Positions 16,410 through 23,991 of a DNA stretch of 64,000 nucleotides are shown one piece after another. The DNA lies in the NCBI RefSeq assembly GCF_017873135.1, contig NZ_JAGGJV010000002.1, forward strand, positions 248,001-312,000. Direction: 5' to 3'. The notes beneath the pieces are model-generated. The model made no database searches. It was given only the letters and a program-made list of their open reading frames with translations, and was not told the origin of the DNA. The DNA comes from Rhizobium herbae. Lineage in GTDB: Bacteria; Pseudomonadota; Alphaproteobacteria; Rhizobiales; Rhizobiaceae. Each line of letters opens with the position of its first letter. Positions within the stretch are counted from its first letter, which is position 1. Made by a program: the position numbers and the translations under genes.

Positions 16410-17570
16410 ATGGCACTTAAAGTCGATCAAGGCACCGCAAAAGCACTCAACCGGAGACTGGCCCTCAATCTCCTGCGCCGGGAAGGGGGCTTGAGCCGCG
16501 GGGAGCTGGCCGCAAAGACCGGCCTTAGCAATGCCGCAATAACGGGACTGGTCTCCGAGCTGATCGAGGAGGGGTTTCTGAAAGAGGGTGAGAGTACCCA
16601 AAGCACGGGCGGGCGCAAACCGGTGCTGGTCGAGCTCGACTACGCCGCACGATATTCGATCGGCCTCAAGCTGATGTCTGACCGCGTCGAAGCGGTGCTT
16701 ACGGATCTTTCCACAGAGCCGCTGGCCGCCACGGTGGTCGCACTGTCAAACGTGGAGCCAGAAACCGTGGCGGAAGCATCCAGGCAGGCGGTCCAACAAT
16801 TGATCCCAGACAGCGATCTGCGCAGTGAAAAGCTCATCGGCGTGGGGCTTGCGATGCCCGGATTGATAGACGTCGAACATGGTGTCTGTCGGATCTCCCA
16901 CCGGTTCGGTTGGCACAACGTTCCGATTGCCTCCCTCCTTGCCGAGCAGGTTCATGTTCCTGTTTGGGTTGATAACGATGTCAATGCTTTCGCCATCGCC
17001 CAGCAACTGTTCGGCGCGGCACGCAGGCGTTCTTCGGCGCTCGTGCTGATCATCGGCACGGGTGTTGGGTCGGCGCTGATTTTCCATGGGCAAATCCATC
17101 GTGGCGCGCGCTTCGCGGCTGGTGAAATTGGCTTTGCCGTCGATGGCGGCGGGCTGAAAACGGACACATTTGCGAACTGGAGCCATCGGTTTTCGGAGCC
17201 GGCCATCGAAAGGCAGTGGGCGGAACTGTGTGCCACGAGTGCGGGGCAGAAACCGGTCAAATTGCAGGAAGCAGCAGAATCCGGGGACCCGCAGGCAGTC
17301 GAACTCCTGGGGTCGATCGGCCGCGACATCGGTATCCGCCTCGTCGGCATGATCGACCTGGTCGACCCGGAAGTGGTCATTGTTGGCGGGGAAGCCATTC
17401 GGTTTGGAAAGGCTTTGATTGATCCGATGATCGAAGCCGTCAAGCAGTACAGCTTTGAAGTGCCGCCGCCGATCGAGATCGACTGGGAGAACAACATCTG
17501 GTCGCGTGGGGCTTCCGCCCTTGCGATCCAGAAATTCTTCGATTTCGAAAGTGCGGACGGGGTGGCCTGA
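16410..17570 (+). CDS. ROK-family transcriptional repressor (NagC/XylR-like)
   Basis: A 386-residue ROK protein. A winged helix-turn-helix occupies about residues 17-75 (SRGELAAKTGLSNAAITGLV, then GGRKPVLVEL). The sugar-kinase fold follows: GVGLAMPGLID, WVDNDVNAFA, LIIGTGVGSALI, GARFAAGEIGF and DLVDPEVVIVGG. The histidine and CxCGxxGC zinc motif that normally follow the EIG position are absent, and no kinase DxGxT motif is seen, so it is most likely a pure sugar-sensing repressor. It is divergent from the GH30 operon and presumably regulates it. The start codon lies nine bases past the candidate operator. Confidence 0.88.
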   Translation: MALKVDQGTAKALNRRLALNLLRREGGLSRGELAAKTGLSNAAITGLVSELIEEGFLKEGESTQSTGGRKPVLVELDYAARYSIGLKLMSDRVEAVLTDLSTEPLAATVVALSNVEPETVAEASRQAVQQLIPDSDLRSEKLIGVGLAMPGLIDVEHGVCRISHRFGWHNVPIASLLAEQVHVPVWVDNDVNAFAIAQQLFGAARRRSSALVLIIGTGVGSALIFHGQIHRGARFAAGEIGFAVDGGGLKTDTFANWSHRFSEPAIERQWAELCATSAGQKPVKLQEAAESGDPQAVELLGSIGRDIGIRLVGMIDLVDPEVVIVGGEAIRFGKALIDPMIEAVKQYSFEVPPPIEIDWENNIWSRGASALAIQKFFDFESADGVA

Positions 17571-17957
17571 GCCAAACGCATTGCATACTGCTCGGGAGAG
17601 CTTTCACACAGTTGCACCCCCTCGACGTCGTGGTCGACGGCATTGCAGGGAGAGACATCCGCGGATCGATGCCCCACAACGACCCGCACGACTAGGGCAT
17701 GAATCTTCGCAAGAAGGGCGCGCCGCCAACCCAAGACGATCATCATTGATTTTGGATGAAGAAGGGGGAGAGAATGTGTGAGCCGGCACCATTCAATGGG
17801 GTGCTAAAACAATGGATGCTCAGAAACGCCACGATTTTAGCACTTTGATTCTTCTCACCAACCGGGTGTTGGTTACCGTTCGAACTTAAGGCCGAAAAAG
17901 AGTGGGCCGCCGATGGTGGCACCCCAACTCCAACTCGCATGGAAACGATTCGATTAG
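17571..17957. other. 387-bp intergenic region, no recognised gene
   Basis: This lies between the ROK gene (+) and the TauC-like permease gene (-). Short open frames on both strands show no recognisable family or good ribosome site. ACCAAC/GTTGGT (about 17859-17876) is a weak dyad. A decayed gene cannot be excluded. Confidence 0.5.
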
Positions 17958-18734
17958 TTACGCCGCTCTTTCTTCTGCTGCGTTCGGTCTCCACTTGATG
18001 AGCCGGCCTTCCAGCACATCGAGAATTCGGTCGATGATGAGGACGAACATGGCCAGGATGATGATGCCGGCGAACACGCCGACCGCGTCGAAGTTGCCTT
18101 CCGCCTGCGCGATCAGATAACCAAGCCCTGCAGAAGAGCCGAGATATTCGCCAATGATGGCGCCGACCACCGCGAAGCCCACAGACGTGCGAAGGGAGGA
18201 CAGGATCCAGCTGGCCGCTGCCGGGAAATAGACGTGCCGCAACAGATCGGAACGTTTGGCCCCGAGGATCTTTGCATTTGCGAGGACCACCGGATTGACT
18301 TCGCGCACGCCCTGCATCGCGTTGAAGAAGGTGATGAAGAAAACGAGCGTTACGGCAAGCGCCACCTTCGACCAGAGGCCAAGTCCAAGCCAAAGAACGA
18401 AAATCGGCGCCAGCACGACGCGCGGAATGGCGTTCAGACCCTTGATGAACGGGTCCAGAATCCGCGCCGCGCTGCGGCTGAGACCGAGCCATACACCGGC
18501 GGCGACACCAAGACCCGTGCCGATGATGTAACCCAGCACAGTCTCCGTCAGGGTTATCGAGACATGCTTGTAAAAGCCCGGGTCAACGATCCAACTGACG
18601 ATCTGGTTGAAGATATCGAGTGGCGCCGGGAAAAAGAAAACATCGATGAAGCCGGCGGTCACGCCGAGCTGCCAGCCGCCGAGGATAAAGACCAGCATAC
18701 CGAGCTGGATAATGCGTTCAGTCACGACGTTCAT
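17958..18734 (-). CDS. ABC transporter permease, TauC/SsuC-like
   Basis: A 258-residue permease of the nitrate/sulfonate/taurine/pyrimidine-precursor class. It has an N-terminal helix (LGMLVFILGGWQLGVTAGFI), GYIIGTGLGVAAGVWLGLS, LNAIPRVVLAPIFVLWLGLG and an EAA-like loop (NAKILGAKRSDLLRHVYFPA), all typical of SsuC/TauC. The ATG at 18734 has GGAG seven bases upstream and overlaps the end of the ATPase gene by 17 bases. As only one permease is encoded, it should act as a homodimer. Confidence 0.88.
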   Translation of the reverse strand: MNVVTERIIQLGMLVFILGGWQLGVTAGFIDVFFFPAPLDIFNQIVSWIVDPGFYKHVSITLTETVLGYIIGTGLGVAAGVWLGLSRSAARILDPFIKGLNAIPRVVLAPIFVLWLGLGLWSKVALAVTLVFFITFFNAMQGVREVNPVVLANAKILGAKRSDLLRHVYFPAAASWILSSLRTSVGFAVVGAIIGEYLGSSAGLGYLIAQAEGNFDAVGVFAGIIILAMFVLIIDRILDVLEGRLIKWRPNAAEERAA

Positions 18735-19548
18735 AGCTTTTCTCCACTTCGCCGCGCAGGGAAGCCCAGATATTGCGATACAGATCCATAAAGCGTGGAT
18801 CGAGTTTGATCTCAGCCACATCCCGTGGCCGCTCGAGATCGACCGGGAAACTCTCGATGACCCGCGAACGAGGGCCGGCGGCCAGAATGGCGACGCGGTC
18901 TCCCAGCGCGATTGCCTCTTCAAGGTCGTGCGTGATCATGACCACGGCGCGACGTTCTTCCTGCCACAGGCGCAGCAACTCATTCTGCATGAGGTGCCGC
19001 GTGTGGATGTCGAGCGCGGAGAAGGGCTCGTCCATCAGGATCACCTTCGGACCGGCAATGAGGGCTTGCGCCATCTGGACACGTTTGCGCTGGCCACCGG
19101 AGAGTTGATGCGGATAGCGGTGTTCGAAGCCCTTCAGCCCGACCTTGGCAAGCCAGCTCATCGAACGCTCGCGGCGCTCGGTGGATCCGACACCCCTGAA
19201 CATCAGGCCGAGCTCGACATTCTCGATCGATGTCTTCCACGGCAGCAGCGCGTCCTGCTGGAAGAGATAGCCGATGTCGTTCTGCACGCCCTTGACCGGC
19301 GTGCCGTCAATCGACACCGTTCCACTCGCGGGTTTCAAAAGTCCTGCGATCGCATTCAAAATGGTGCTCTTGCCGCAACCGGTAGGGCCGACGATGGCGA
19401 GAAACTCGCCATCGGCAACCGTGAGGTTGACGTCCTGCACCGCGACATAGGAACCAAACGACATTGTCACGGCGTCGATCGATACCATCGACTTTGCGTT
19501 TTGCTGTCCCGCCGGGGCAGGCATGGGGTTTACGACAGCCAAAGACAT
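18718..19548 (-). CDS. ABC transporter ATP-binding protein, TauB/SsuB-like
   Basis: A 276-residue ATPase. Walker A GPTGCGKSTILN, Q-loop YLFQQDALLPWKT (the QQDALLPW form is diagnostic of nitrate/sulfonate/taurine importers), signature LSGGQRKRVQMAQALI, Walker B VILMDEPFSALD and MITHDLEEAI are intact. An N-terminal extension of about 20 residues precedes the ABC domain. It is encoded between the binding-protein and permease genes. Confidence 0.9.
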   Translation of the reverse strand: MSLAVVNPMPAPAGQQNAKSMVSIDAVTMSFGSYVAVQDVNLTVADGEFLAIVGPTGCGKSTILNAIAGLLKPASGTVSIDGTPVKGVQNDIGYLFQQDALLPWKTSIENVELGLMFRGVGSTERRERSMSWLAKVGLKGFEHRYPHQLSGGQRKRVQMAQALIAGPKVILMDEPFSALDIHTRHLMQNELLRLWQEERRAVVMITHDLEEAIALGDRVAILAAGPRSRVIESFPVDLERPRDVAEIKLDPRFMDLYRNIWASLRGEVEKSYERRD

Positions 19549-19563
19549 GGCCTCCTCCTCGGA

Positions 19564-20565
19564 TCAGTTGGTGGTCTTATCCGTTACCTTGTCCACGAAA
19601 GCGTTCGTGTAGGTTTTGGAAAGATCGATTGTTGCGGCAGCAACCTTTTCATTGAAGCTCTTGAGAACGGCCAACGGCGTTTGCGTGTCGGTCTGGCTGA
19701 ATGTGCCGTCCACCGAGAAGATCGGTTTGGCATTCTGGACGGCCTTCACATAGGTGTCCCGGTCGCCGGAGATGAATTCTTTCGGCAGTTTTTCGACGAT
19801 CTCTTCAGCGCTATGTGTGTTCATCCATGCCAGTGCCTTGACGGTGGCGTTCGTGACCTTCTGGATGGTTTCCGGGTTCTCGTCGATATAGGCCTGGGTC
19901 GCATAGAGGACGGAGGTCGGATAAATTCCGCCATAGATCTCCTTGGCACCCTCGTCGCTGCGGGCGTCGATCAAAATCTTGCCGACACCCTTGGCTTCAA
20001 TAAAGGTCGCCGCGGGATCGTAGTTGACCAGAAGATCGACTTTCCCCTGCTCGAGTGCCGCGACTGCGGCCGCGCCGGAACCGACGCCGATCAGCGAGAT
20101 ATCGTCGGCCGAAAGATTGTTGCGCTGCAGGTAGTAGCGCACGAAGAAGTCGGAAGATGATCCCGGTGCGGTGATGCCGATCTTCGCGCCCTTGATCGTT
20201 TCCGGTTTGGTCGGATCGAAGGACGAGTTTTTCCCGCCGGCCAGAACGAGGCCAGAATTGCGCGCAAGCTGGACAAAGCCGACCACCGCCTTGTTCTGCG
20301 ACTGCATCTGGATCGTATGATCGTAGAAGCCGACAGCAATATCCGTGGAGCCGGCAACAAGCGCCTGCAGCGTCTTGGAGCCGCCAGATGCGAAGTTTTC
20401 GACGGTCACCTCAAGACCTTCCTTCTCGTAGAGACCCAGGCCAGCTGCGACCGGGAAGGGCAGGTTGTTGAGGTTGTAGGACCCGACGCTGATGCGGACG
20501 GGTTCCGCAAAAGCCGAACCGGCGAAAGCGACCGTTGTCGCAAGGGCGAGTATGAGTTTACGCAT
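19564..20565 (-). CDS. ABC transporter substrate-binding protein, SsuA/THI5-like
   Basis: A 333-residue periplasmic protein. ATG 20565 follows GGGAGG and gives a clear Sec signal (MRKLILALATTVAFAGSAFA). The mature start EPVRISVGSYNLNNLPFPVA and the motifs LEVTVENFASGGSKTLQALV and VDLLVNYDPAATFIEA match the SsuA/TauA/THI5 (NMT1) type. This family binds sulfonates, taurine, thiamine precursors or aromatic acids. The ligand is not readable here, but the adjacent PrpF-type isomerase points to an organic acid rather than a sulfonate. Confidence 0.88.
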   Translation of the reverse strand: MRKLILALATTVAFAGSAFAEPVRISVGSYNLNNLPFPVAAGLGLYEKEGLEVTVENFASGGSKTLQALVAGSTDIAVGFYDHTIQMQSQNKAVVGFVQLARNSGLVLAGGKNSSFDPTKPETIKGAKIGITAPGSSSDFFVRYYLQRNNLSADDISLIGVGSGAAAVAALEQGKVDLLVNYDPAATFIEAKGVGKILIDARSDEGAKEIYGGIYPTSVLYATQAYIDENPETIQKVTNATVKALAWMNTHSAEEIVEKLPKEFISGDRDTYVKAVQNAKPIFSVDGTFSQTDTQTPLAVLKSFNEKVAAATIDLSKTYTNAFVDKVTDKTTN

Positions 20566-20612
20566 GTGTATTCCTCCCTGATGCGTGGCGCCCTCCCGGC
20601 AACCACTTTCGA

Positions 20613-21695
20613 TTATGCCGCGCAAACCATTTGCACGATAGGTTTTGCAAAGACCCGACCCTCGAAGAGACGTCGGGCCGTCCGCAGGATTCCGGCGACT
20701 GTCTTGCCGTCGCGGGTATCCAGTTTCACTTCCAAACGACCGCTTGGATGTTCCAGAACGAGGACGACCGGCGGCTTGCGGTCGCCGATCAGCTGCGCGG
20801 CGACGGTTCCGTCGCTGATGCAGGCCGTGGCAATCCCAACCGCGCCGGTCGTGGCGAGAGACGGGTGGCACTGGTGCGGCATGAAATAGCGCACCCGGAG
20901 ATCGCCGCCCTTGTTGGGCCTGGAGATCAGCACCGGTTTTGGCGTCACCTGATTGCTGACATCGCCCATGCCCATGCGCCGGCCGGCCTCAAGCCTTAGC
21001 GTTTCGAGCCGCTGCAGCAATGTGCCGTTGGCATTGAGCTGGGCAGCCGTTTCATTGCCCGTCACACCGAGGGCGGCGGCCTCGATCAGCATCATTGGCA
21101 TCGCGCAATCGATGCAGGTCACATCGATGCCATCGATCCTGTCGCGCGGGTTGCCGGTGGGGAAAAGCTTGCCGGTGCGTGCCCCGGCCGCGTCCATGAA
21201 GGTCAGCGCGATCGGCGCAGCATTGCCGGGCACGCCGTCGATCGAGGCATCTCCCATATAGGCAACGCCGCCATCGGGGGTCGGAACCTCCGCTTCGATC
21301 AGTTTGCCGGTATTGACGTTGTGAATGCGCACGCGGGTTACGCCCGTCACCGCCTTGACCAGGCCGGCCTCGATCGCGAACGGCCCGACGGCCGCCAGCA
21401 TATTTCCACAGTTGGGTGAAGTATCCACGAGCTGCTGATCGATGCGGACCTGGGCGAACAGATAATCCACATCCGCATCGGACACGGTTGCCGGGCCGAC
21501 GATGGCAACCTTGCTGGTGACGGGGTTGCCGCCGCCGATGCCGTCAATCTGCAAAGGATGACCAGACCCCATGACCGAAAGCAGGATCTGATCGCGTTCA
21601 CGCTCATCCGACGGAAGGTCGGATGCGAGAAAGAACGGTCCTTTGGAGGTGCCGCCTCGCATCAGAACGCAGGGAATGGAAATCAGGTCGTTCAT
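20613..21695 (-). CDS. PrpF/GalD-family isomerase (4-oxalomesaconate tautomerase-like)
   Basis: A 360-residue protein of the PrpF family, which isomerises tricarboxylate-like unsaturated acids (2-methylaconitate in PrpF, 4-oxalomesaconate in GalD). CVLMRGGTSKGPFFL near the N-terminus, DGIGGGNPVTSKVA with the catalytic lysine and TSPNCGNM with the catalytic cysteine are all present. The second half of the diaminopimelate-epimerase-like fold has IDCAMPMMLIEA and MPHQCHPSLATTGA. ATG 21695 gives the family-typical N-terminus; an ATG at 21731 would add 12 residues. It is 47 bases upstream of the binding-protein gene, so probably the first gene of this transport operon. GalD-like activity in gallate or protocatechuate-type catabolism is a guess from family. 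Confidence 0.83.
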   Translation of the reverse strand: MNDLISIPCVLMRGGTSKGPFFLASDLPSDERERDQILLSVMGSGHPLQIDGIGGGNPVTSKVAIVGPATVSDADVDYLFAQVRIDQQLVDTSPNCGNMLAAVGPFAIEAGLVKAVTGVTRVRIHNVNTGKLIEAEVPTPDGGVAYMGDASIDGVPGNAAPIALTFMDAAGARTGKLFPTGNPRDRIDGIDVTCIDCAMPMMLIEAAALGVTGNETAAQLNANGTLLQRLETLRLEAGRRMGMGDVSNQVTPKPVLISRPNKGGDLRVRYFMPHQCHPSLATTGAVGIATACISDGTVAAQLIGDRKPPVVLVLEHPSGRLEVKLDTRDGKTVAGILRTARRLFEGRVFAKPIVQMVCAA

Positions 21696-21716
21696 GGTTG
21701 TGTCCGCATACTGATG

Positions 21717-21788
21717 TGATTTAAATATCAATCAGCTTCTTTGTTGCAGTAAGCGGCAAAACCATTGATATGTGAAATGCGAATATCA
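21717..21788. promoter_or_regulatory. Candidate LysR binding region (repeated TGATAT/ATATCA half-sites)
   Basis: The 109-bp divergent spacer holds a near-palindrome TGATTTAAATATCA (21717-21730) and a spaced dyad TGATAT (21766-21771) - 11 bases - ATATCA (21783-21788). LysR-type regulators usually bind such paired dyads between their gene and the regulated operon. Confidence 0.55.
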
Positions 21789-21804
21789 GAGGGAATGATG
21801 CGTT

Positions 21805-22707
21805 ATGAGCATTAATTGCGAGATATTGGATCTCCGCGCGTTTCTATCGGTCGTCGAACTGGAAAACTTCCACCGCTCTGCCGAAGCGCTCAATCTGTCA
21901 CAGCCGGCACTCAGCCGTCGAATTCAGAAGCTGGAGCTGGCAATCGGGGCGCCCTTGCTCGAGCGCACGACGCGTCATGTCTCGACAACCGCCCTTGGCG
22001 CGGAGCTGATCCCCCTGGTACGGCGCATGCTTGAGGAGTTCGACACGTCGCTGTTTGCGGTGCGCGATGTCGGGTCCCAGCGCAGCGGCCTTGTGACGAT
22101 CGCATGCCTGCCGACGGCTGCTTTCTATTTTTTGCCGACCGTCATCAAGCAGTTCAGCGCCGAGTATCCCAATATTCGTTTTCGCATTCTCGATCTGCCC
22201 GCCACCGACGGGCTTCAGGCAGTCGCCCGCGGGGAAGTCGAGTTCGGCATCAATATCATGGGCTTTTCAGATCCCGACCTCATCTTCGAGAGGCTCATCG
22301 AAGATCCATTCGTATTGGCGGCACGCAAGGATCATCCGCTGGCGGCGAAAAGCGAGCTCGAATGGGACGATCTGGCGCCCTATCAACTGATCACGGTCCA
22401 CCGCTCAAGCGGTAACCGTACCCTTCTTGACGCAGCATTGGCGAAATCGAACCTGAAGCTGCGCTGGTCCTATGAGGTCACGCATCTCTCGACATCGCTT
22501 GGTTTGGTGGAGGCCGGGCTTGGAATTTCGGTTCTGCCGAAACTCGCTACGCCACAGGAAGAGCACCCGTTCCTCGTCACGAGACCTATTCGCAATCCCG
22601 AAATCTCACGAACGATCGGCATCGTACGACGTCGCGGCGGGACGCTTTCGCCTGCGGCGGAGCGCTTCATGACAATGTTGATTGGGACCTGGGCCGAAGG
22701 AAGCTGA
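21805..22707 (+). CDS. LysR-family transcriptional regulator
   Basis: A 300-residue LysR protein. The N-terminal winged helix spans about residues 7-65 (LRAFLSVVELENFHRSAEAL then LSQPALSRRIQKLELAIGA), followed by the periplasmic-binding-like effector domain (VTIACLPTAAFYFLPTVIKQ, FGINIMGFSDPDL, GLGISVLPKLA). It is divergent from the PrpF/ABC operon and is the obvious candidate activator. The stop codon is immediately followed by the likely end of an IS6-type element. Confidence 0.9.
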   Translation: MSINCEILDLRAFLSVVELENFHRSAEALNLSQPALSRRIQKLELAIGAPLLERTTRHVSTTALGAELIPLVRRMLEEFDTSLFAVRDVGSQRSGLVTIACLPTAAFYFLPTVIKQFSAEYPNIRFRILDLPATDGLQAVARGEVEFGINIMGFSDPDLIFERLIEDPFVLAARKDHPLAAKSELEWDDLAPYQLITVHRSSGNRTLLDAALAKSNLKLRWSYEVTHLSTSLGLVEAGLGISVLPKLATPQEEHPFLVTRPIRNPEISRTIGIVRRRGGTLSPAAERFMTMLIGTWAEGS

Positions 22708-23355
22708 GGGCCTGGTCGCAAACTTTTCTTGAGTGTGCAGTTATCTCGTAAGCGGCTGCGATTTCACGCTTTGTCAGCCTTTTTGAGTCCGAAGATGCGC
22801 GCCAGCAAATCATTCTGGTCATTGATGGACCAGCCTCCGGAAAAGCCGAAGCCCTTCCTCAACCATAGCATCGCCCCGAAACCGGCGATGGTCAGTCGCG
22901 CTGTGTTGAGAGTTTGAAAGCCGCCAATTTTTGGCATGTTTTTTTCACCCGGAAATGGTCACTCTCGATGCCTTGCTGCAGGTGTTTGATAAGATAAAGA
23001 ACGGGGTCGGGATGCAGGAGGCCCTCATCGACAGATGTTTTGATGGTCGAAGGAAAGGTACCGGCTCCGTCGGTGCCGATTTTGCCGGGTGACGGCAGCG
23101 GTTCGTCCTTTAGCATCTTGCGGAAGAAGCGCTTGGCGGCATCCAGATCGCGCTTTGCTGTGAGCAGGAAATCGACGGCGCTGCCGTGTTTGTCGATAGC
23201 CCGAAAAAGATAGCGTCATTGACCGCGGATTTTCACGTAGGTTTCGTCGATGCGAACGGATCCACAGTGTGGCTTCCTGAACCGGCGGAGCCGCTTTTCG
23301 AGCATTGGCGCGTAGGCAAGGGCCGATCTGTTGATGGGACTATGATCCATATCGA
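22708..23355 (-). mobile_element. Remnant of an IS6-family insertion sequence
   Basis: The left end (22708-22726, GGGCCTGGTCGCAAACTTT) resembles the IS6-family terminal repeat (GG..CTGTTGCAAA). It starts at the base after the LysR stop codon. The transposase reading frame on the minus strand is broken (see next entry), and no matching right-hand terminal repeat is visible, so the element is truncated where it meets the integrase fragment. The exact right boundary is uncertain. Confidence 0.7.
22764..23355 (-). pseudogene. Decayed IS6-family transposase (IS26-like), internal stop and frameshift
   Basis: Conceptual translation gives DHSPINRSALAYAPMLEKRL, then HCGSVRIDETYVKIRGQ, a stop, RYLFRAIDKHGSAVDF, GTDGAGTFPSTIKTSVDEG and QQGIESDHFRVKK. 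After that the frame shifts and continues as KIGGFQTLNTARLTIAGF and LWLRKGFGFSGGW. This matches the IS6 DDE domain: Asp in DETY, Asp in the GTDGAG strand and Glu in IESDHF. The usual Trp after RGQ is a TGA (23216-23218), and one A seems lost from a homopolymer at 22939-22945. The N-terminal DNA-binding part is missing. Confidence 0.85.
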
Positions 23356-23374
23356 AGCCGCACTCCTTAGCGTC

Positions 23375-23659
23375 CTACCGGGCGATCTTCAGAAATCGGG
23401 CTCGAGCCGTCGTCGAATCGATCATGGGAGTTTGGCCATAGCCTTTTTCAGAATGTTGTTTTGCCGGTGTGGCAACAAACTGATCTTCCAGCTCGATGGG
23501 CTTTCGAGCAAGCCGAGATTTGGCTGTCGTGAGATCTTCTGTTCGCAAGGAGGTGACAATCAACTCCCGACCAAAGGTCCGCGCCAGATCGCGCGGCACC
23601 CGCATTCGGCAATAGAAGGTGCCGTTTCGCACCATAAGCCGTTCAGGCAATATTTTCAT
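23375..23659 (-). pseudogene. N-terminal stump of a tyrosine-type site-specific recombinase
   Basis: A 94-residue frame starting ATG 23659. LMVRNGTFYCRMRVPRDLAR, then TFGRELIVTSLRTEDL and TTAKSRLARKPIELEDQF, form the short N-terminal domain (DUF6538-like) of many phage- and island-type integrases. The core-binding and catalytic domains (R...HxxR...Y) are absent because the frame runs into the IS6 remnant. The gene points away from tRNA-Leu and begins 97 bases beyond its 3' end, the usual arrangement of an island integrase. Confidence 0.72.
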
Positions 23660-23720
23660 GCTTTGAATGCCTCGACTATAACAAACACTGTTACAGCTGG
23701 GACATTACTGACTAGCACAA

Positions 23721-23746
23721 AAGTCCTTGAATTAAATCAAGGACTT
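23721..23746 (-). terminator. Rho-independent terminator of tRNA-Leu
   Basis: AAGTCCTTGA (23721-23730) and TCAAGGACTT (23737-23746) form a perfect 10-bp stem with a 6-nt loop. On the minus strand the stem is followed by TTTTG, nine bases past the CCA end of the tRNA. Confidence 0.75.
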
Positions 23747-23755
23747 AGAATGGAA

Positions 23756-23842
23756 TGGTGCCCAGAAGAGGACTCGAACCTCCACACCCTTTCGAGTACC
23801 AGCACCTGAAGCTGGCGCGTCTACCAATTCCGCCATCTGGGC
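23756..23842 (-). tRNA. tRNA-Leu (anticodon CAG)
   Basis: On the minus strand the acceptor arms GCCCAGA (23842-23836) and TCTGGGC (23766-23760) pair perfectly, followed by A and an encoded CCA (23758-23756). The anticodon arm is CCAGC-TTCAGGT-GCTGG, with CAG as the anticodon. A long variable arm and the T-arm GGTTCGAGTCC identify a class II leucine tRNA. It reads CUG codons. The tRNA is the likely integration site of the element whose integrase stump lies next to it. Confidence 0.97.
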
Positions 23843-23991
23843 GACGGACGGGGATGTAAGCGGCTCGCGTGCAGGTGTCAACAGGGTTTTTGAAGTTTTC
23901 GTGAAAAGGTCTGCGGAAAGCCAAATAAACCGTTGGGCTGCAACGGTTTTCCACGAAAATGATTTCGGGCCGGGTCGTTTTGCGATCGGCC

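Noticed and set aside
17571-17957. Possible gene remnant between the ROK and TauC-like genes
   Set aside because: Translations of all frames gave short pieces without recognisable motifs; kept only as an intergenic region.
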